From [Leptolyngbya] sp. JSC-1 (GTDB lineage Bacteria; Cyanobacteriota; Cyanobacteriia; Elainellales; Elainellaceae), in the NCBI GenBank assembly GCA_000733415.1, contig KL662191.1, positions 3,912,091 to 3,976,090 of the forward strand: DNA of 64,000 nucleotides, given 5' to 3'. Below are positions 32,445 through 40,922 of the stretch, in pieces. Position 1 is the first letter of the stretch; every line of letters begins with the position of its first letter. Both the position numbers and the translations under genes were made by a program. Under the pieces are notes generated by a model. That model ran no database searches and was not told the DNA's origin. It saw nothing but the letters and a program-made list of their open reading frames with translations.

Positions 32445-34358
32445 ATGAGTGACACTATCCTTGCCGTTCGCGATCTGCAAGTGCAGTTTCAAACCAATCA
32501 GTTTCCGGTTCGAGCAGTTGACGGCATTTCCTTTGAAGTTAAACGGGGCCAGACAATTGGGATTGTAGGGGAATCGGGTTCGGGCAAATCAGTAACGGCT
32601 TTATCGGTAATGGGCTTGGTGCCAAATCCACCCGGTCAGGTTACCGGCGGTGAGATCTGGTTTCAGGAAACAGCAGATAGCCAGCCGGTTGATTTGTTGC
32701 GTCTCAGCAAAGAGCAACTGCGGCCATATCGGGGCGGCAAAATCTCGATGATTTTTCAGGAGCCGTTGAGTTCGCTGAATCCGGTTTACACCTGTGGTTA
32801 TCAAATCATTGAAGCGATTCGGCAGCATTTCCCCGACATCGCCCCTGCAGAAGCTCGCCGTCAAGCGATTAGTTTGCTGCAAGAAGTCAAACTGTTGCCC
32901 AGCGATGAAGAACTCGAACAGCGGTGTTTACAGGAATGGCACAAGCAAAATCCTGCGAAGCTCTCGAATCGGGACGTAGCCCAGCAGGTGAATCGGCAAA
33001 AGCAGGCCATGCTGGACCGCTACCCCCACGAGCTGTCGGGCGGCCAGATTCAGCGAGTCATGATCGCGATGGCAATTTGCTGCAATCCTGTTTTGCTGAT
33101 TGCCGATGAGCCAACTACCGCCCTGGATGTCACTGTCCAGGCGCGGATCCTCGATTTGCTGCGGGAACTGCGGGACCGGCGCGGCATGGCGATTATGTTC
33201 ATTACCCATGATTTGGGCATCATTGCCGAAATTGCTGATCAGGTGGCGGTAATGTATCGCGGCAAGATTGTGGAATCCGATTCGGTGTGGAAGATTTTTG
33301 CCAATCCTCAGCATCCCTATACCAAAGGGCTACTCGCCTGCCGTCCCCGGCTCGATCACCGCATGAAGCAATTGCCTACAGTTGCTGACTTCATGGAAGT
33401 GACGATTGACCCAGACGGACAGCCGATTATTCAGGAAAAACCGCTGAGCGTCGAGCAGGCTTTGCGTGTCAATATCGAGATCAGCAGTCAGGATGCTGGC
33501 CAACGCTGTAGCAACTTGATGCAGCAAACACCGATTTTGTCGGTACGGGACTTACAGGTAGGCTTTCCGGTACGCGGCACGTTTGGGCGGACTCAGCGCT
33601 ATCTGATGGCTGTGAGCGGCGTTTCGTTCGATGTGTACCCAGGCGAAACGTTGGGATTAGTAGGCGAGTCGGGCTGCGGTAAAACTACCCTAGCTCGGAC
33701 TCTGTTGCGGCTCATCAAAGAGATCAGCGGACGCATCAGTTTTGAAGATCGGGATATCACTGATCTCAACCCTAAACAGCTCCGCCAGCTTCGACGCGAG
33801 ATGCAAATTATCTTCCAAGACCCCTACAGCTCGCTCGATCCACGCATCACGATTGGGGAAGCCGTGATGGAACCGTTGAAAATTCATGGAGTTGGCAATG
33901 CCCGCGAGCGGCTGCAACGCATGTCCTATCTATTGGATCGCGTCGGTATCGATCCGGGGTGCAGTCAGCGCTATCCCCATGAGTTTTCCGGCGGTCAGCG
34001 GCAGCGGATTTGCATTGCCCGTGCCTTGGCCCTCAATCCTAAGTTCATCATCTGCGATGAGTCGGTGTCGGCGTTGGATGTGTCGGTGCAGGCGCAGGTG
34101 CTGAATTTGCTGAAGGAATTACAGAATGAGCTAAATCTCACCTATATTTTCATTTCCCATGATCTGAGTGTCGTCAAGTTTATGAGCGATCGCATCATCG
34201 TGATGAACGGCGGCAAAATCGAAGAAATTGGTTTGGCTGAGCAGGTGTACCGACAGCCGCAGCAGGCATACACTCGTCAGTTGATTGCATCGATTCCTAC
34301 CGGCAATCTAGAAGCGATTCGCAATCGGCAGTTGCAGCGCGGGTTTGTCGTCAGCTAG
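32445..34358 (+). CDS. Fused double ABC ATPase of a peptide/nickel (Dpp/Opp)-type importer
   Basis: 637 residues carrying two complete nucleotide-binding domains, like DppD and DppF in one chain. Domain 1: Walker A GESGSGKS, ABC signature LSGGQIQRV, Walker B LIADEPTTALD. Domain 2: Walker A GESGCGKT, signature FSGGQRQRI, Walker B IICDESVSALD, H-loop FISHDLSVVKF. The first domain has an extra charged segment of about 30 residues before the signature (ELEQRCLQEWHKQNPA). No permease or binding protein is adjacent, so the substrate is unknown. Confidence 0.92.
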   Translation: MSDTILAVRDLQVQFQTNQFPVRAVDGISFEVKRGQTIGIVGESGSGKSVTALSVMGLVPNPPGQVTGGEIWFQETADSQPVDLLRLSKEQLRPYRGGKISMIFQEPLSSLNPVYTCGYQIIEAIRQHFPDIAPAEARRQAISLLQEVKLLPSDEELEQRCLQEWHKQNPAKLSNRDVAQQVNRQKQAMLDRYPHELSGGQIQRVMIAMAICCNPVLLIADEPTTALDVTVQARILDLLRELRDRRGMAIMFITHDLGIIAEIADQVAVMYRGKIVESDSVWKIFANPQHPYTKGLLACRPRLDHRMKQLPTVADFMEVTIDPDGQPIIQEKPLSVEQALRVNIEISSQDAGQRCSNLMQQTPILSVRDLQVGFPVRGTFGRTQRYLMAVSGVSFDVYPGETLGLVGESGCGKTTLARTLLRLIKEISGRISFEDRDITDLNPKQLRQLRREMQIIFQDPYSSLDPRITIGEAVMEPLKIHGVGNARERLQRMSYLLDRVGIDPGCSQRYPHEFSGGQRQRICIARALALNPKFIICDESVSALDVSVQAQVLNLLKELQNELNLTYIFISHDLSVVKFMSDRIIVMNGGKIEEIGLAEQVYRQPQQAYTRQLIASIPTGNLEAIRNRQLQRGFVVS

Positions 34359-34382
34359 AGCCTAATCGCTGTTAGGTTTGCG

Positions 34383-35234
34383 TTACTTACCGTTATTGAC
34401 TGTGACCCGGCTCACGGTCGGCAGTTCGCAGGCATTGCCCACTTTCGACAATTGCCAGCCGCAAATTTTGCAGTAGCGGGCATCGGCATCGTGGGTTTCC
34501 AAACCACAGTTTGAGCAGAGCGTTTCCACCTGATTCGAGGTCTTGATGAGCTGCTTGATCAACTCGCCCACCTGCCAGGGAATCAACGCGATCCCGGTCA
34601 AAATCATCAGCACTGCCAGCAGCCGACCGACTTGGGAAACCGGCGTAATGTCGCCATAGCCCACGGTAGTCATCGTTGCCACTGAGAAATAAATTGCGTC
34701 TAAAAACGTGGTAAACCGACTGGAATTAATCGGATGCTCAACCTGGTAAATCAAACCCGAATAGATAAAAATAATCGTGAAAATGGTGAATAAAATCCGG
34801 GCAAAAATGGCGCTATCTTGACGGGTGACATAGCCAAAAATTGTTCGTCCTTCAAAAAATCGAATCAATCGCAGAATCCGAAACCAACGAAAAATCCGAA
34901 TAAAGCGAATATCCAGCGCCGTAAACAGAAACGGCAGAATCGCCACCAGATCAATCAGCGAATAGGGATTGAAAACAAAGCGCAGTTTGTCCTCGGCACT
35001 CCAAAACCGCAGAATATACTCGATCGTAAAAACCACCAGAATCAGATCATTTAGAATCGCCAAAACCGCCTTGACGGAAGCTGGAATTGGATAGGTTTCG
35101 GCTACAAAAATGGCAGACGATAGCAGCACCATGCCCGTAATCATCAGGTTGATCGCTTTGCCAACCGGCGTTTCAATATCTTCAAAGTAGAACCTGACTC
35201 TTTGCTGCCAATTCTGATAGGCTGATTGCGTCAT
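34383..35234 (-). CDS. Voltage-gated-type potassium channel with C-terminal zinc ribbon
   Basis: 283 residues from ATG 35234. Six membrane helices; the S4-like helix is arginine-rich (RFIRIFRWFRILRLIRF, about 110-126) and the selectivity filter is TVGYGD (190-195). The tail holds a short zinc ribbon CSNCGL...CKICG (C240, C243, C255, C258), which is unusual for a channel and may bind a partner or sense redox or metal. Its ATG overlaps the TGA of the VOC gene (ATGA), so translation is probably coupled. An open frame upstream of 35234 overlaps the VOC gene and was rejected as N-terminus. Confidence 0.9.
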   Translation of the reverse strand: MTQSAYQNWQQRVRFYFEDIETPVGKAINLMITGMVLLSSAIFVAETYPIPASVKAVLAILNDLILVVFTIEYILRFWSAEDKLRFVFNPYSLIDLVAILPFLFTALDIRFIRIFRWFRILRLIRFFEGRTIFGYVTRQDSAIFARILFTIFTIIFIYSGLIYQVEHPINSSRFTTFLDAIYFSVATMTTVGYGDITPVSQVGRLLAVLMILTGIALIPWQVGELIKQLIKTSNQVETLCSNCGLETHDADARYCKICGWQLSKVGNACELPTVSRVTVNNGK

Positions 35235-35677
35235 TCTCGATCCCCGATTTGGACAAATTCCACTTCGCCAAAAATGGCCGATGGATGAGCGTAATACTTG
35301 AATTCCATCAAATTGTGAAACGGATCTTCTAAAAAGAAAGTGCGATGCTCTAACGGCGACCCCGTGAACCGATACTTCGGCGATTGGTAAAACTTCAAGC
35401 CTTTTCGCTGCGCCCGTTCTAATAACGCTTCCCAATCCGCTTCGGCCAGAAAAACCAAACCAAAATGGTGTGGATAGATCCCCGGTTGCGGAGTCAACGG
35501 CTGATCGGTGAGATGGGCTACTAGCTGATGACCATATAGATTCAGAATCACCGATTTGGCATTTTCTCGCCCTACAGCACAACCCAGCCCGTTGCCATAG
35601 TACTCTTTAGCTATCGCAATATCGGTGACGGGAAACGCCAGATGAAAGAGGGTTTGCATCGTCATAGCCCTGCTCAT
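35231..35677 (-). CDS. VOC-superfamily (glyoxalase-like) protein
   Basis: 148 residues, a single vicinal-oxygen-chelate module: LFHLAFPVTDIAIAKEYY, HHFGLVFLAEADWEALLERA and EHRTFFLEDPFHNLMEFKYY, with possible metal ligands at the histidine near residue 12, H70 and the late glutamate. Members include dioxygenases, glyoxalases and resistance proteins; the substrate cannot be told. Starts 8 bp after the fibrillin gene (ATG 35677; ATGs at 35665 and 35659 are alternatives) and overlaps the K+ channel gene by 4 bp. Confidence 0.85.
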   Translation of the reverse strand: MSRAMTMQTLFHLAFPVTDIAIAKEYYGNGLGCAVGRENAKSVILNLYGHQLVAHLTDQPLTPQPGIYPHHFGLVFLAEADWEALLERAQRKGLKFYQSPKYRFTGSPLEHRTFFLEDPFHNLMEFKYYAHPSAIFGEVEFVQIGDRE

Positions 35678-35685
35678 TTGCCTAA

Positions 35686-36273
35686 TTAAACTGCCTTCGT
35701 TAAAACAAACACATTACCCTCGTTGCCTCTGCCAATTCGCAGATCATCATCTAGGTAGGTAATTTCTAGCCAGCCGCGCTGCTCGCGAGCCGTGATGTTG
35801 AAATCAATCGCCGGAAATTTTTGGCCTGCTTCAATCCGCTGAATAAAGTGGTCGGGTGAACGATAGTCAACCAGTCGCTGCAAGCCAATAATCGAGCGCT
35901 CAAAGCTAACGTTAACTCGCTTTTCTGATACGGGTTCAAACCTCGCGGCCACGCTGACTAACCCTTCCAGATAGGGTAAACCATAGACCTCGGCAATATT
36001 GTAAAGCGTGGCAGTTCTAACTCGAATGCATTGATAGATCTGGCCCAGTTTTAGGAATGGAAACTGATCAATCCGCAGCAGTCCCTGGCTGGTGGTGTAG
36101 ATCAATCGCCAGTTGCCGTTCAGCTTATCGACCGCTTCTAGCGGCTGGGGGGTAGGGTTGCGGTCTTCTAATTGGGCAATTGCAGAGAGGATAGCCAGTT
36201 GCTCCGACTCGGTTGCCAATAGGCCCCGATTTTTACCCGCAATCGCTTCCAGTAATGTAGATTTACCAAGCAT
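35686..36273 (-). CDS. PAP/fibrillin family protein (plastoglobulin-like)
   Basis: 195 residues. The fibrillin pattern is present: LEAIAGKNRGLLATE, LNGNWRLIYTTSQGLL, GQIYQCIRV and the terminal LEITYLDDDLRIGRGNEGNVFVLTK. In cyanobacteria and plastids these lipocalin-like proteins associate with thylakoids and plastoglobules and affect photoprotection and stress tolerance. It is the first gene of a three-gene minus-strand unit with the VOC protein and potassium channel. Confidence 0.92.
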   Translation of the reverse strand: MLGKSTLLEAIAGKNRGLLATESEQLAILSAIAQLEDRNPTPQPLEAVDKLNGNWRLIYTTSQGLLRIDQFPFLKLGQIYQCIRVRTATLYNIAEVYGLPYLEGLVSVAARFEPVSEKRVNVSFERSIIGLQRLVDYRSPDHFIQRIEAGQKFPAIDFNITAREQRGWLEITYLDDDLRIGRGNEGNVFVLTKAV

Positions 36274-36662
36274 AATGCCCTCTTCAGATGAAAACTGAGT
36301 GACCAGAGAGTCGGTTCAAACTGCCCGTAGAGGCGGGTGGCTAGGTCCGCCAGCCGCATGGTTGACCAGAGCCAGACATCTTTGAAAATCTAAACTTTGA
36401 GATCTAAAACCAGATCTAGACCAAATCGGTCGTCGGTGATCGTCAAGTTAAATCAAAATCATTGCGACTAAGTCAGTCCAATTCAGCCAAATATTTCAAA
36501 TTGTTTCACCAAACGCTTGGTGTTGACATCAAGTAGGATTTAAGCTAGTAGTATCGAGGGTTTTTGGTTGGTCCGCTGGCGATTCAGTGAATTCGCGTGG
36601 CCGGCCGCTCGAACTCCATGTTTGCTACCATTAGCTGATCCAAACTAACCACGCTGTTAACT
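36274..36662. other. 389-bp spacer between fibrillin and DUF3134 genes (divergent)
   Basis: No credible coding frame. It should contain promoters of both genes; a candidate promoter for the DUF3134 gene is listed separately. A loose repeat of AGATCTA occurs near 36400-36420. Confidence 0.55.
36523..36554 (+). promoter_or_regulatory. Candidate promoter for the DUF3134 gene
   Basis: A perfect -35 TTGACA (36523-36528) is followed by TAGTAG (17-bp spacing, 36546-36551) or TAGTAT (20-bp spacing, 36549-36554). The -10 match is only fair. It lies about 110 bp before the ATG at 36663. Confidence 0.38.
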
Positions 36663-36896
36663 ATGCATAATCCTGCTCTACACGAGGTTCCCCGCAACCA
36701 ACCCGCTGCACCAATTCCTTTACAGCAAGATGCTTCTATCTTAGATTGGCTAGAGGGAACCGGACGCCTGCTGTCTCGCGATGTTTCCGATTTTGACTTC
36801 TCCGAAGATGAAGAAGAGATCACCGAGCTGATGTCCGGTGACGATGCCACCTTTGATCTCGATGATGATGACGATTCCCTCGACTTGGAAGAGTAA
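36663..36896 (+). CDS. DUF3134 family small acidic protein
   Basis: 77 residues. Begins MHNPALHEVPRNQPAAPIPL, then ASILDWLEGTGRLLSRD, which is the DUF3134 family core in cyanobacteria. The C-terminal half is extremely acidic (long Asp/Glu run around DLDDDDDSLDLEE). No membrane segment. Function unknown; acidic tails of this type often bind cations or basic proteins, but that is inference. Confidence 0.85.
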   Translation: MHNPALHEVPRNQPAAPIPLQQDASILDWLEGTGRLLSRDVSDFDFSEDEEEITELMSGDDATFDLDDDDDSLDLEE

Positions 36897-37076
36897 GCTG
36901 CAGTTGCAATTAAGAATTTGGAATTCCAGAAAATTCAGGTAATCATTTGGTGATCCATTTTAAAAATTCTGTGGCATGATTCCAGCACTAGTTTGAATTT
37001 GCAAAGAAAAACTTTGATTTCCTGAAATCAGGCTGGTAGGCTTTGTAGTGTGTGGTGTGGAGTGAAATCTGAAATT

Positions 37077-38207
37077 GTGGATGCCAAGATAACACCGGAC
37101 AGAAAGACACCGATTATTTCCCAAAAATCTATCAAATCCATCGGACTGTCTGGATATCGTCTGTTTTTAACACTGGGTGCAGGACTCACAACAACCGCTT
37201 TGATTCTGGACTGGATTGCTGGCCGCTCGCTGGCTTCCGGTTTTGGGTTGACCCTGCCTTTGGTTGTAACTGCCTTGGTGGCCGGCATGCTAGGACTGTG
37301 GGTTGTCCCCCTGCTGCGCGATCTAAAAGCAGGTCAGGTGATTCGCCAAGACGGCCCGCAAGCGCATTTGAAGAAGGCCGGCACCCCAACCATGGGTGGG
37401 ATCTTCTTTGTCCCTGCGGCGGTAGTAGTGGCTCTGTTCTGGACCGGGTTTGCGCCCAATGTGGTAGCTGTATCGGCTCTGACGTTGGCCTATGCCGGAA
37501 TTGGCTGGTTGGATGACTGGCAAATTTTGCGGCGCAAGTCTAACAAAGGCATTTCCCCGAAGCTGAAGCTGGCCCTACAAGTTCTCTTCGGTGGGCTGTT
37601 TTGCGGCTGGCTGCTTTGGAGTCAACCGGCGGATGTATCTACGATCGTTTTCCCGTTTGGGATGACGCTTTCGCTAGGCTTGCTGTTTTTGCCGCTGGCT
37701 TGGTTCGTTCTGGTCGCCGAGAGTAATGCTACGAATCTCACCGATGGTTTAGATGGATTGGCAGGCGGTACGGGTGCAATTGCGCTGCTGGGATTGGCTG
37801 CGTTAGTGGCTCCTACGGCCCCAGAGCTGCTGGTCTTTTGTGCCTGCCTGAGCGGTGGCTGCCTTGGGTTTCTAGCGCACAACTACAATCCGGCGCGAGT
37901 GTTCATGGGCGATACTGGTTCTCTAGCCTTGGGTGGAGCCTTAGCTGCCGTGGCGCTGATTAGTCACTCGTTGTTTGGTTTGTTGATTCTGAGCGGGCTA
38001 TTTCTGGCTGAAACCCTGTCGGTGATTGCACAAGTTGGCTACTACAAGGCCACCAAAGATGCCAATGGAATCGGCAAGCGCCTGTTCAAAATGGCTCCTT
38101 TGCACCATCACTTTGAGCTGACCGGCTGGACTGAAACTCAGGTGGTTTCGCGCTTCTACCTGATTTCGGCTGTATTGGCGCTGGTTTGTCTGCTGCTCTG
38201 CGTTTAG
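37077..38207 (+). CDS. mraY: Phospho-N-acetylmuramoyl-pentapeptide-transferase
   Basis: Transfers phospho-MurNAc-pentapeptide to undecaprenyl phosphate, giving lipid I of peptidoglycan. 376 residues from GTG 37077, chosen because VDAKITP matches the usual N-terminus; GTGs at 37050 and 37062 are alternatives. About ten membrane helices. The catalytic motifs are present: GTPTMGGIFFVPA, the aspartates in GWLDDWQILRRKSNKGI, NATNLTDGLDGLAGG, FMGDTGSLALGG and LHHHFELTGW. It stands alone, outside a dcw cluster, as is usual for cyanobacteria. Confidence 0.95.
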   Translation: MDAKITPDRKTPIISQKSIKSIGLSGYRLFLTLGAGLTTTALILDWIAGRSLASGFGLTLPLVVTALVAGMLGLWVVPLLRDLKAGQVIRQDGPQAHLKKAGTPTMGGIFFVPAAVVVALFWTGFAPNVVAVSALTLAYAGIGWLDDWQILRRKSNKGISPKLKLALQVLFGGLFCGWLLWSQPADVSTIVFPFGMTLSLGLLFLPLAWFVLVAESNATNLTDGLDGLAGGTGAIALLGLAALVAPTAPELLVFCACLSGGCLGFLAHNYNPARVFMGDTGSLALGGALAAVALISHSLFGLLILSGLFLAETLSVIAQVGYYKATKDANGIGKRLFKMAPLHHHFELTGWTETQVVSRFYLISAVLALVCLLLCV

Positions 38208-38364
38208 TAACGCAGTTGACGACAGGTTCGCTCAATTGAACCAATCAATAGCTAACGCAATCTTTGCTTGAGGCGGGGCAGTTGACCTTGCCTCATTTTT
38301 AGCGATAGGGTAAGACTACCTGACTTAACAAAACGTCAGATTAAGTCGTTTGCACCGCGAATGC

Positions 38365-38390
38365 AGGTAGTCAAACTAGGTAGTCAAACA
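38365..38390. repeat. 13-bp tandem duplication at a start codon
   Basis: AGGTAGTCAAACT followed by AGGTAGTCAAACA, ending at the first base of the DUF1574 gene ATG. The duplication provides two weak AGG ribosome-binding-like sequences. Confidence 0.9.
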
Positions 38391-39601
38391 TGGTATCCAA
38401 AGGATTGCTGTTACCGGGCGTTTTGTTGGCATTAGCCTATGGGCTAAAAACAGTTGCTCTTCCAGAAGCCAAGCAGAATACACCCTCACAAAGGACTTCT
38501 ACTGCCGCTGAGCCGCGTTCTGCTAATCAATCGGCATCAGGCGTTGACGACGATCGGGCTAACGGCTACTCTTCTCGCCTATCGGACTTGATCCTACCAC
38601 TGCCGCCCATGGCACTGCCGGAGTTGCTGCTGCCTCCCTACAATTTTCCCTCCTTCGACAGCGAGCGACTCGACCAAGAGCTGCAGCTTTATTTACAGTA
38701 CCTGCGCACCCACGGCAAACCCGATGTTCTGATCATTGGCAGTTCTCGTTCCCTTCAGGGTATTGATCCGGCAGCGTTAGAAGAAGCTTTAGCCACTCAA
38801 GGTCATCCGGGACTAAAGGTGTATAACTTTGGCATCAATGGTGCCACAGCCCAGGTGATGAATCTGCTGATGCAAGATATTTTGGCTCCTGAGCAGTTGC
38901 CGCGTCTGGTGATCTGGGGCGATGGCTCGCGGGCCTTCAATAGCGGTCGGCCAGACCGGACCTACAGCCAAATTGTGGCATCTCCTGGCTATCAGCGAGT
39001 GCAGCGGGGTGAGCGTCCAATTCCATCTCGCACCACCGATTGGGAGATTCCTACCTTTGTGACCACGGCAAACAAGTCTTTGGCGGAGTCTGTGGCAGCA
39101 GCCAACGAAACGCCAGTTGCTCCCGATCTAACCCTGCAAGGATTCCAAACCATAACCGAGCAGTATGATCCCAGCAGCTACTATCGACGCTACCCGCGAG
39201 TTTCAGGCCGGTACGACAACAACTACTATAACTTCAACCTCCGAGGCGATCAGACTGATGCAACGGTATCCCTGGCTAACTTTGCCCGACAGCAGGGGAT
39301 TACGCTAGTCTTCGTCAACTTGCCCCTCACCCGCGATTACCTGGCTGATACAGTTCGGCGGAATTACGAAACCGAGTTTCAGCAGCATATGTGGCGATTA
39401 GCAGCCCGCGAGCGCTTTATGTTCCGCGATCTCAGCCAACATCCAGAGCTGGTCAAAAATCACTATTTTGCCGATCCTAGCCACATCAATCGTCATGGAG
39501 CACGGGCTGTGGCCTTTCAGCTCGCTGCTGACCGCACGATTCCTTGGCATATTGTTGGCTCTGCTCCGGCTTCCCGCTCTAATGCCAATCCATCACCTTG
39601 A
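38390..39601 (+). CDS. DUF1574 family SGNH-like protein
   Basis: 403 residues. N-terminal hydrophobic anchor or signal (LLLPGVLLALAYGLKTVAL), a low-complexity linker, then an SGNH-like fold. The nucleophile-type block is LIIGSSRSLQGIDPAAL (serine after GS), with the glycine/asparagine region YNFGINGATAQ and the terminal DPSHINRHGARAV in place of the DxxH catalytic pair. DUF1574 proteins resemble acyl-transfer or esterase enzymes of exported polysaccharides (AlgX-like). No MBOAT acyltransferase gene is next to it. Activity not shown by sequence alone. Confidence 0.8.
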   Translation: MVSKGLLLPGVLLALAYGLKTVALPEAKQNTPSQRTSTAAEPRSANQSASGVDDDRANGYSSRLSDLILPLPPMALPELLLPPYNFPSFDSERLDQELQLYLQYLRTHGKPDVLIIGSSRSLQGIDPAALEEALATQGHPGLKVYNFGINGATAQVMNLLMQDILAPEQLPRLVIWGDGSRAFNSGRPDRTYSQIVASPGYQRVQRGERPIPSRTTDWEIPTFVTTANKSLAESVAAANETPVAPDLTLQGFQTITEQYDPSSYYRRYPRVSGRYDNNYYNFNLRGDQTDATVSLANFARQQGITLVFVNLPLTRDYLADTVRRNYETEFQQHMWRLAARERFMFRDLSQHPELVKNHYFADPSHINRHGARAVAFQLAADRTIPWHIVGSAPASRSNANPSP

Positions 39602-39776
39602 GCTTGCAGAGATTGTCAGACGACCTTATTGAGATTGATTTTATCCAGACTTGATCATCAAACCCGATCGAGAAGAATTCTGGGGGATAAACTGGATCAA
39701 GGACGGTAGCAAACTTCGATTACAGCACACTCAATTCCAGAACCGTAGTTTCCCCTTAACCTGATTTGCATAAGCT

Positions 39777-40169
39777 ATGTTAACCACCAATTCCCTGGCT
39801 GAAGAACGAGCAGCTTTAGACAATAAATTATCGAATCGCTTCATTGACCTTGACCCCGCCGGCTACTTCGTCATCTTTGTGGATCGGGAAGCCCAGTTAA
39901 TTTGCGCCAAGCACTACACCAATGTGATCAACGACCAAGGGCTAGCCTGTGATCCAGAAACTGGAGAGCCGCTACCCTGCAATGTCAAAGTAGAGCGGGT
40001 GCCAACGGCGGTTTTTACAGGTCGCACGGCTAAGGAACTTTGCATCAAGATTTTTGAAGAAACCCAACCCTGCCCGATCACCTATCTAGACCACGCCGCC
40101 TATTTAGGACGAGAATTTGTCCGGGCGGAAATGGCGCTACTGAATGGTCAGGACTATGTGCAGGACTAG
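39777..40169 (+). CDS. DUF4346 family protein
   Basis: 130 residues. The domain FIDLDPAGYFVIFVDREAQL, ICAKHYTNVINDQGLACDPE and GRTAKELCIKIFE matches DUF4346, found alone in cyanobacteria and in archaea as part of dihydropteroate-related or methyltransferase-associated proteins. The ending ITYLDHAAYLGREFVRAEMAL is also conserved. No catalytic role is established. It is a single gene. Confidence 0.82.
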   Translation: MLTTNSLAEERAALDNKLSNRFIDLDPAGYFVIFVDREAQLICAKHYTNVINDQGLACDPETGEPLPCNVKVERVPTAVFTGRTAKELCIKIFEETQPCPITYLDHAAYLGREFVRAEMALLNGQDYVQD

Positions 40170-40180
40170 GGCACGCAATT

Positions 40181-40205
40181 AAGTCACTAGTATCAAGTCA
40201 CTAGT
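40181..40205. repeat. Direct repeat, 11 bp with 3-bp spacer
   Basis: AAGTCACTAGT, ATC, AAGTCACTAGT (14-bp period), directly after the DUF4346 gene. Confidence 0.9.
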
Positions 40206-40404
40206 TAAGACACTACATCAGCCCTCAACCAGACTGGAAGCCAGAATAAAGCACAGGGAGGAAATCCCTACTCCACGATTTACTCAAACTGCCAAAATTT
40301 GCTTATAACGAAGAGAGAGCTGTTTGGCAAATTTTCCCTGTTTTGCTTGATAGGGCAATTTGTTTGGTCACCGCTGTTCAGCTAGAACTTCCGCTACTGC
40401 AACC

Positions 40405-40881
40405 ATGACTACCACACCTCACGAAACCTACTACCGCTCTGAAGACGCGCAGCAAATTCTGAACCTGGCGATTGCACGACAGGCAGAAGCCGGTGAGCTA
40501 ACCCGCACCCAACTGTTTGAAATTGCTGCTGAGCTGAATATTGCCCCAGCCGATATTCTGGCTGCTGAACAGGAATGGTTAGCGCATCAAGGTGAACAGG
40601 CGGAACGACAAGCTTTCGATCGAGTGCGGCAAGGACGGTTTCGCTCGCAGGCGGTGAAGCATTTGATTTTTGCAGGGTTCTTTTTGGCCCTCTACTTGTT
40701 ATTCGGTGGGCAGTTCTGGCTATTTCCGGTGTTTGTGGGCGGGGTCAGCTTAGCCCTCTCAGCCTGGAAAACCTATTTCTTGAGCGAAGACGATTATAAC
40801 CAGGCCTTTCAGCAATGGCGGCAGCGGCAGCGGTTGAAGCAGACGGTCACGAGCTTTGTCAATCGCTGTTTGGGCGTCTGA
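40405..40881 (+). CDS. 2TM domain-containing protein
   Basis: 158 residues from ATG 40405. The soluble N-terminus, YYRSEDAQQILNLAIARQAE plus LTRTQLFEIAAELNIAPADI, is typical of cyanobacterial 2TM proteins and resembles a small helical regulatory domain. Two membrane helices follow (about residues 88-108 and 112-130), then a basic tail. The 2TM domain is often linked to sensory or anchor roles; here the function is unknown. An upstream in-frame ATG would add 15 unconserved residues. Confidence 0.78.
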   Translation: MTTTPHETYYRSEDAQQILNLAIARQAEAGELTRTQLFEIAAELNIAPADILAAEQEWLAHQGEQAERQAFDRVRQGRFRSQAVKHLIFAGFFLALYLLFGGQFWLFPVFVGGVSLALSAWKTYFLSEDDYNQAFQQWRQRQRLKQTVTSFVNRCLGV

Positions 40882-40922
40882 TGGCGGTTTGGGGACGCAA
40901 TGACCAAATCTATGGCTCGTGA

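Noticed and set aside
35235..35582. N-terminal extension of the potassium channel
   Set aside because: It overlaps the VOC gene in another frame; the ATGA overlap at 35231-35234 gives the natural start.
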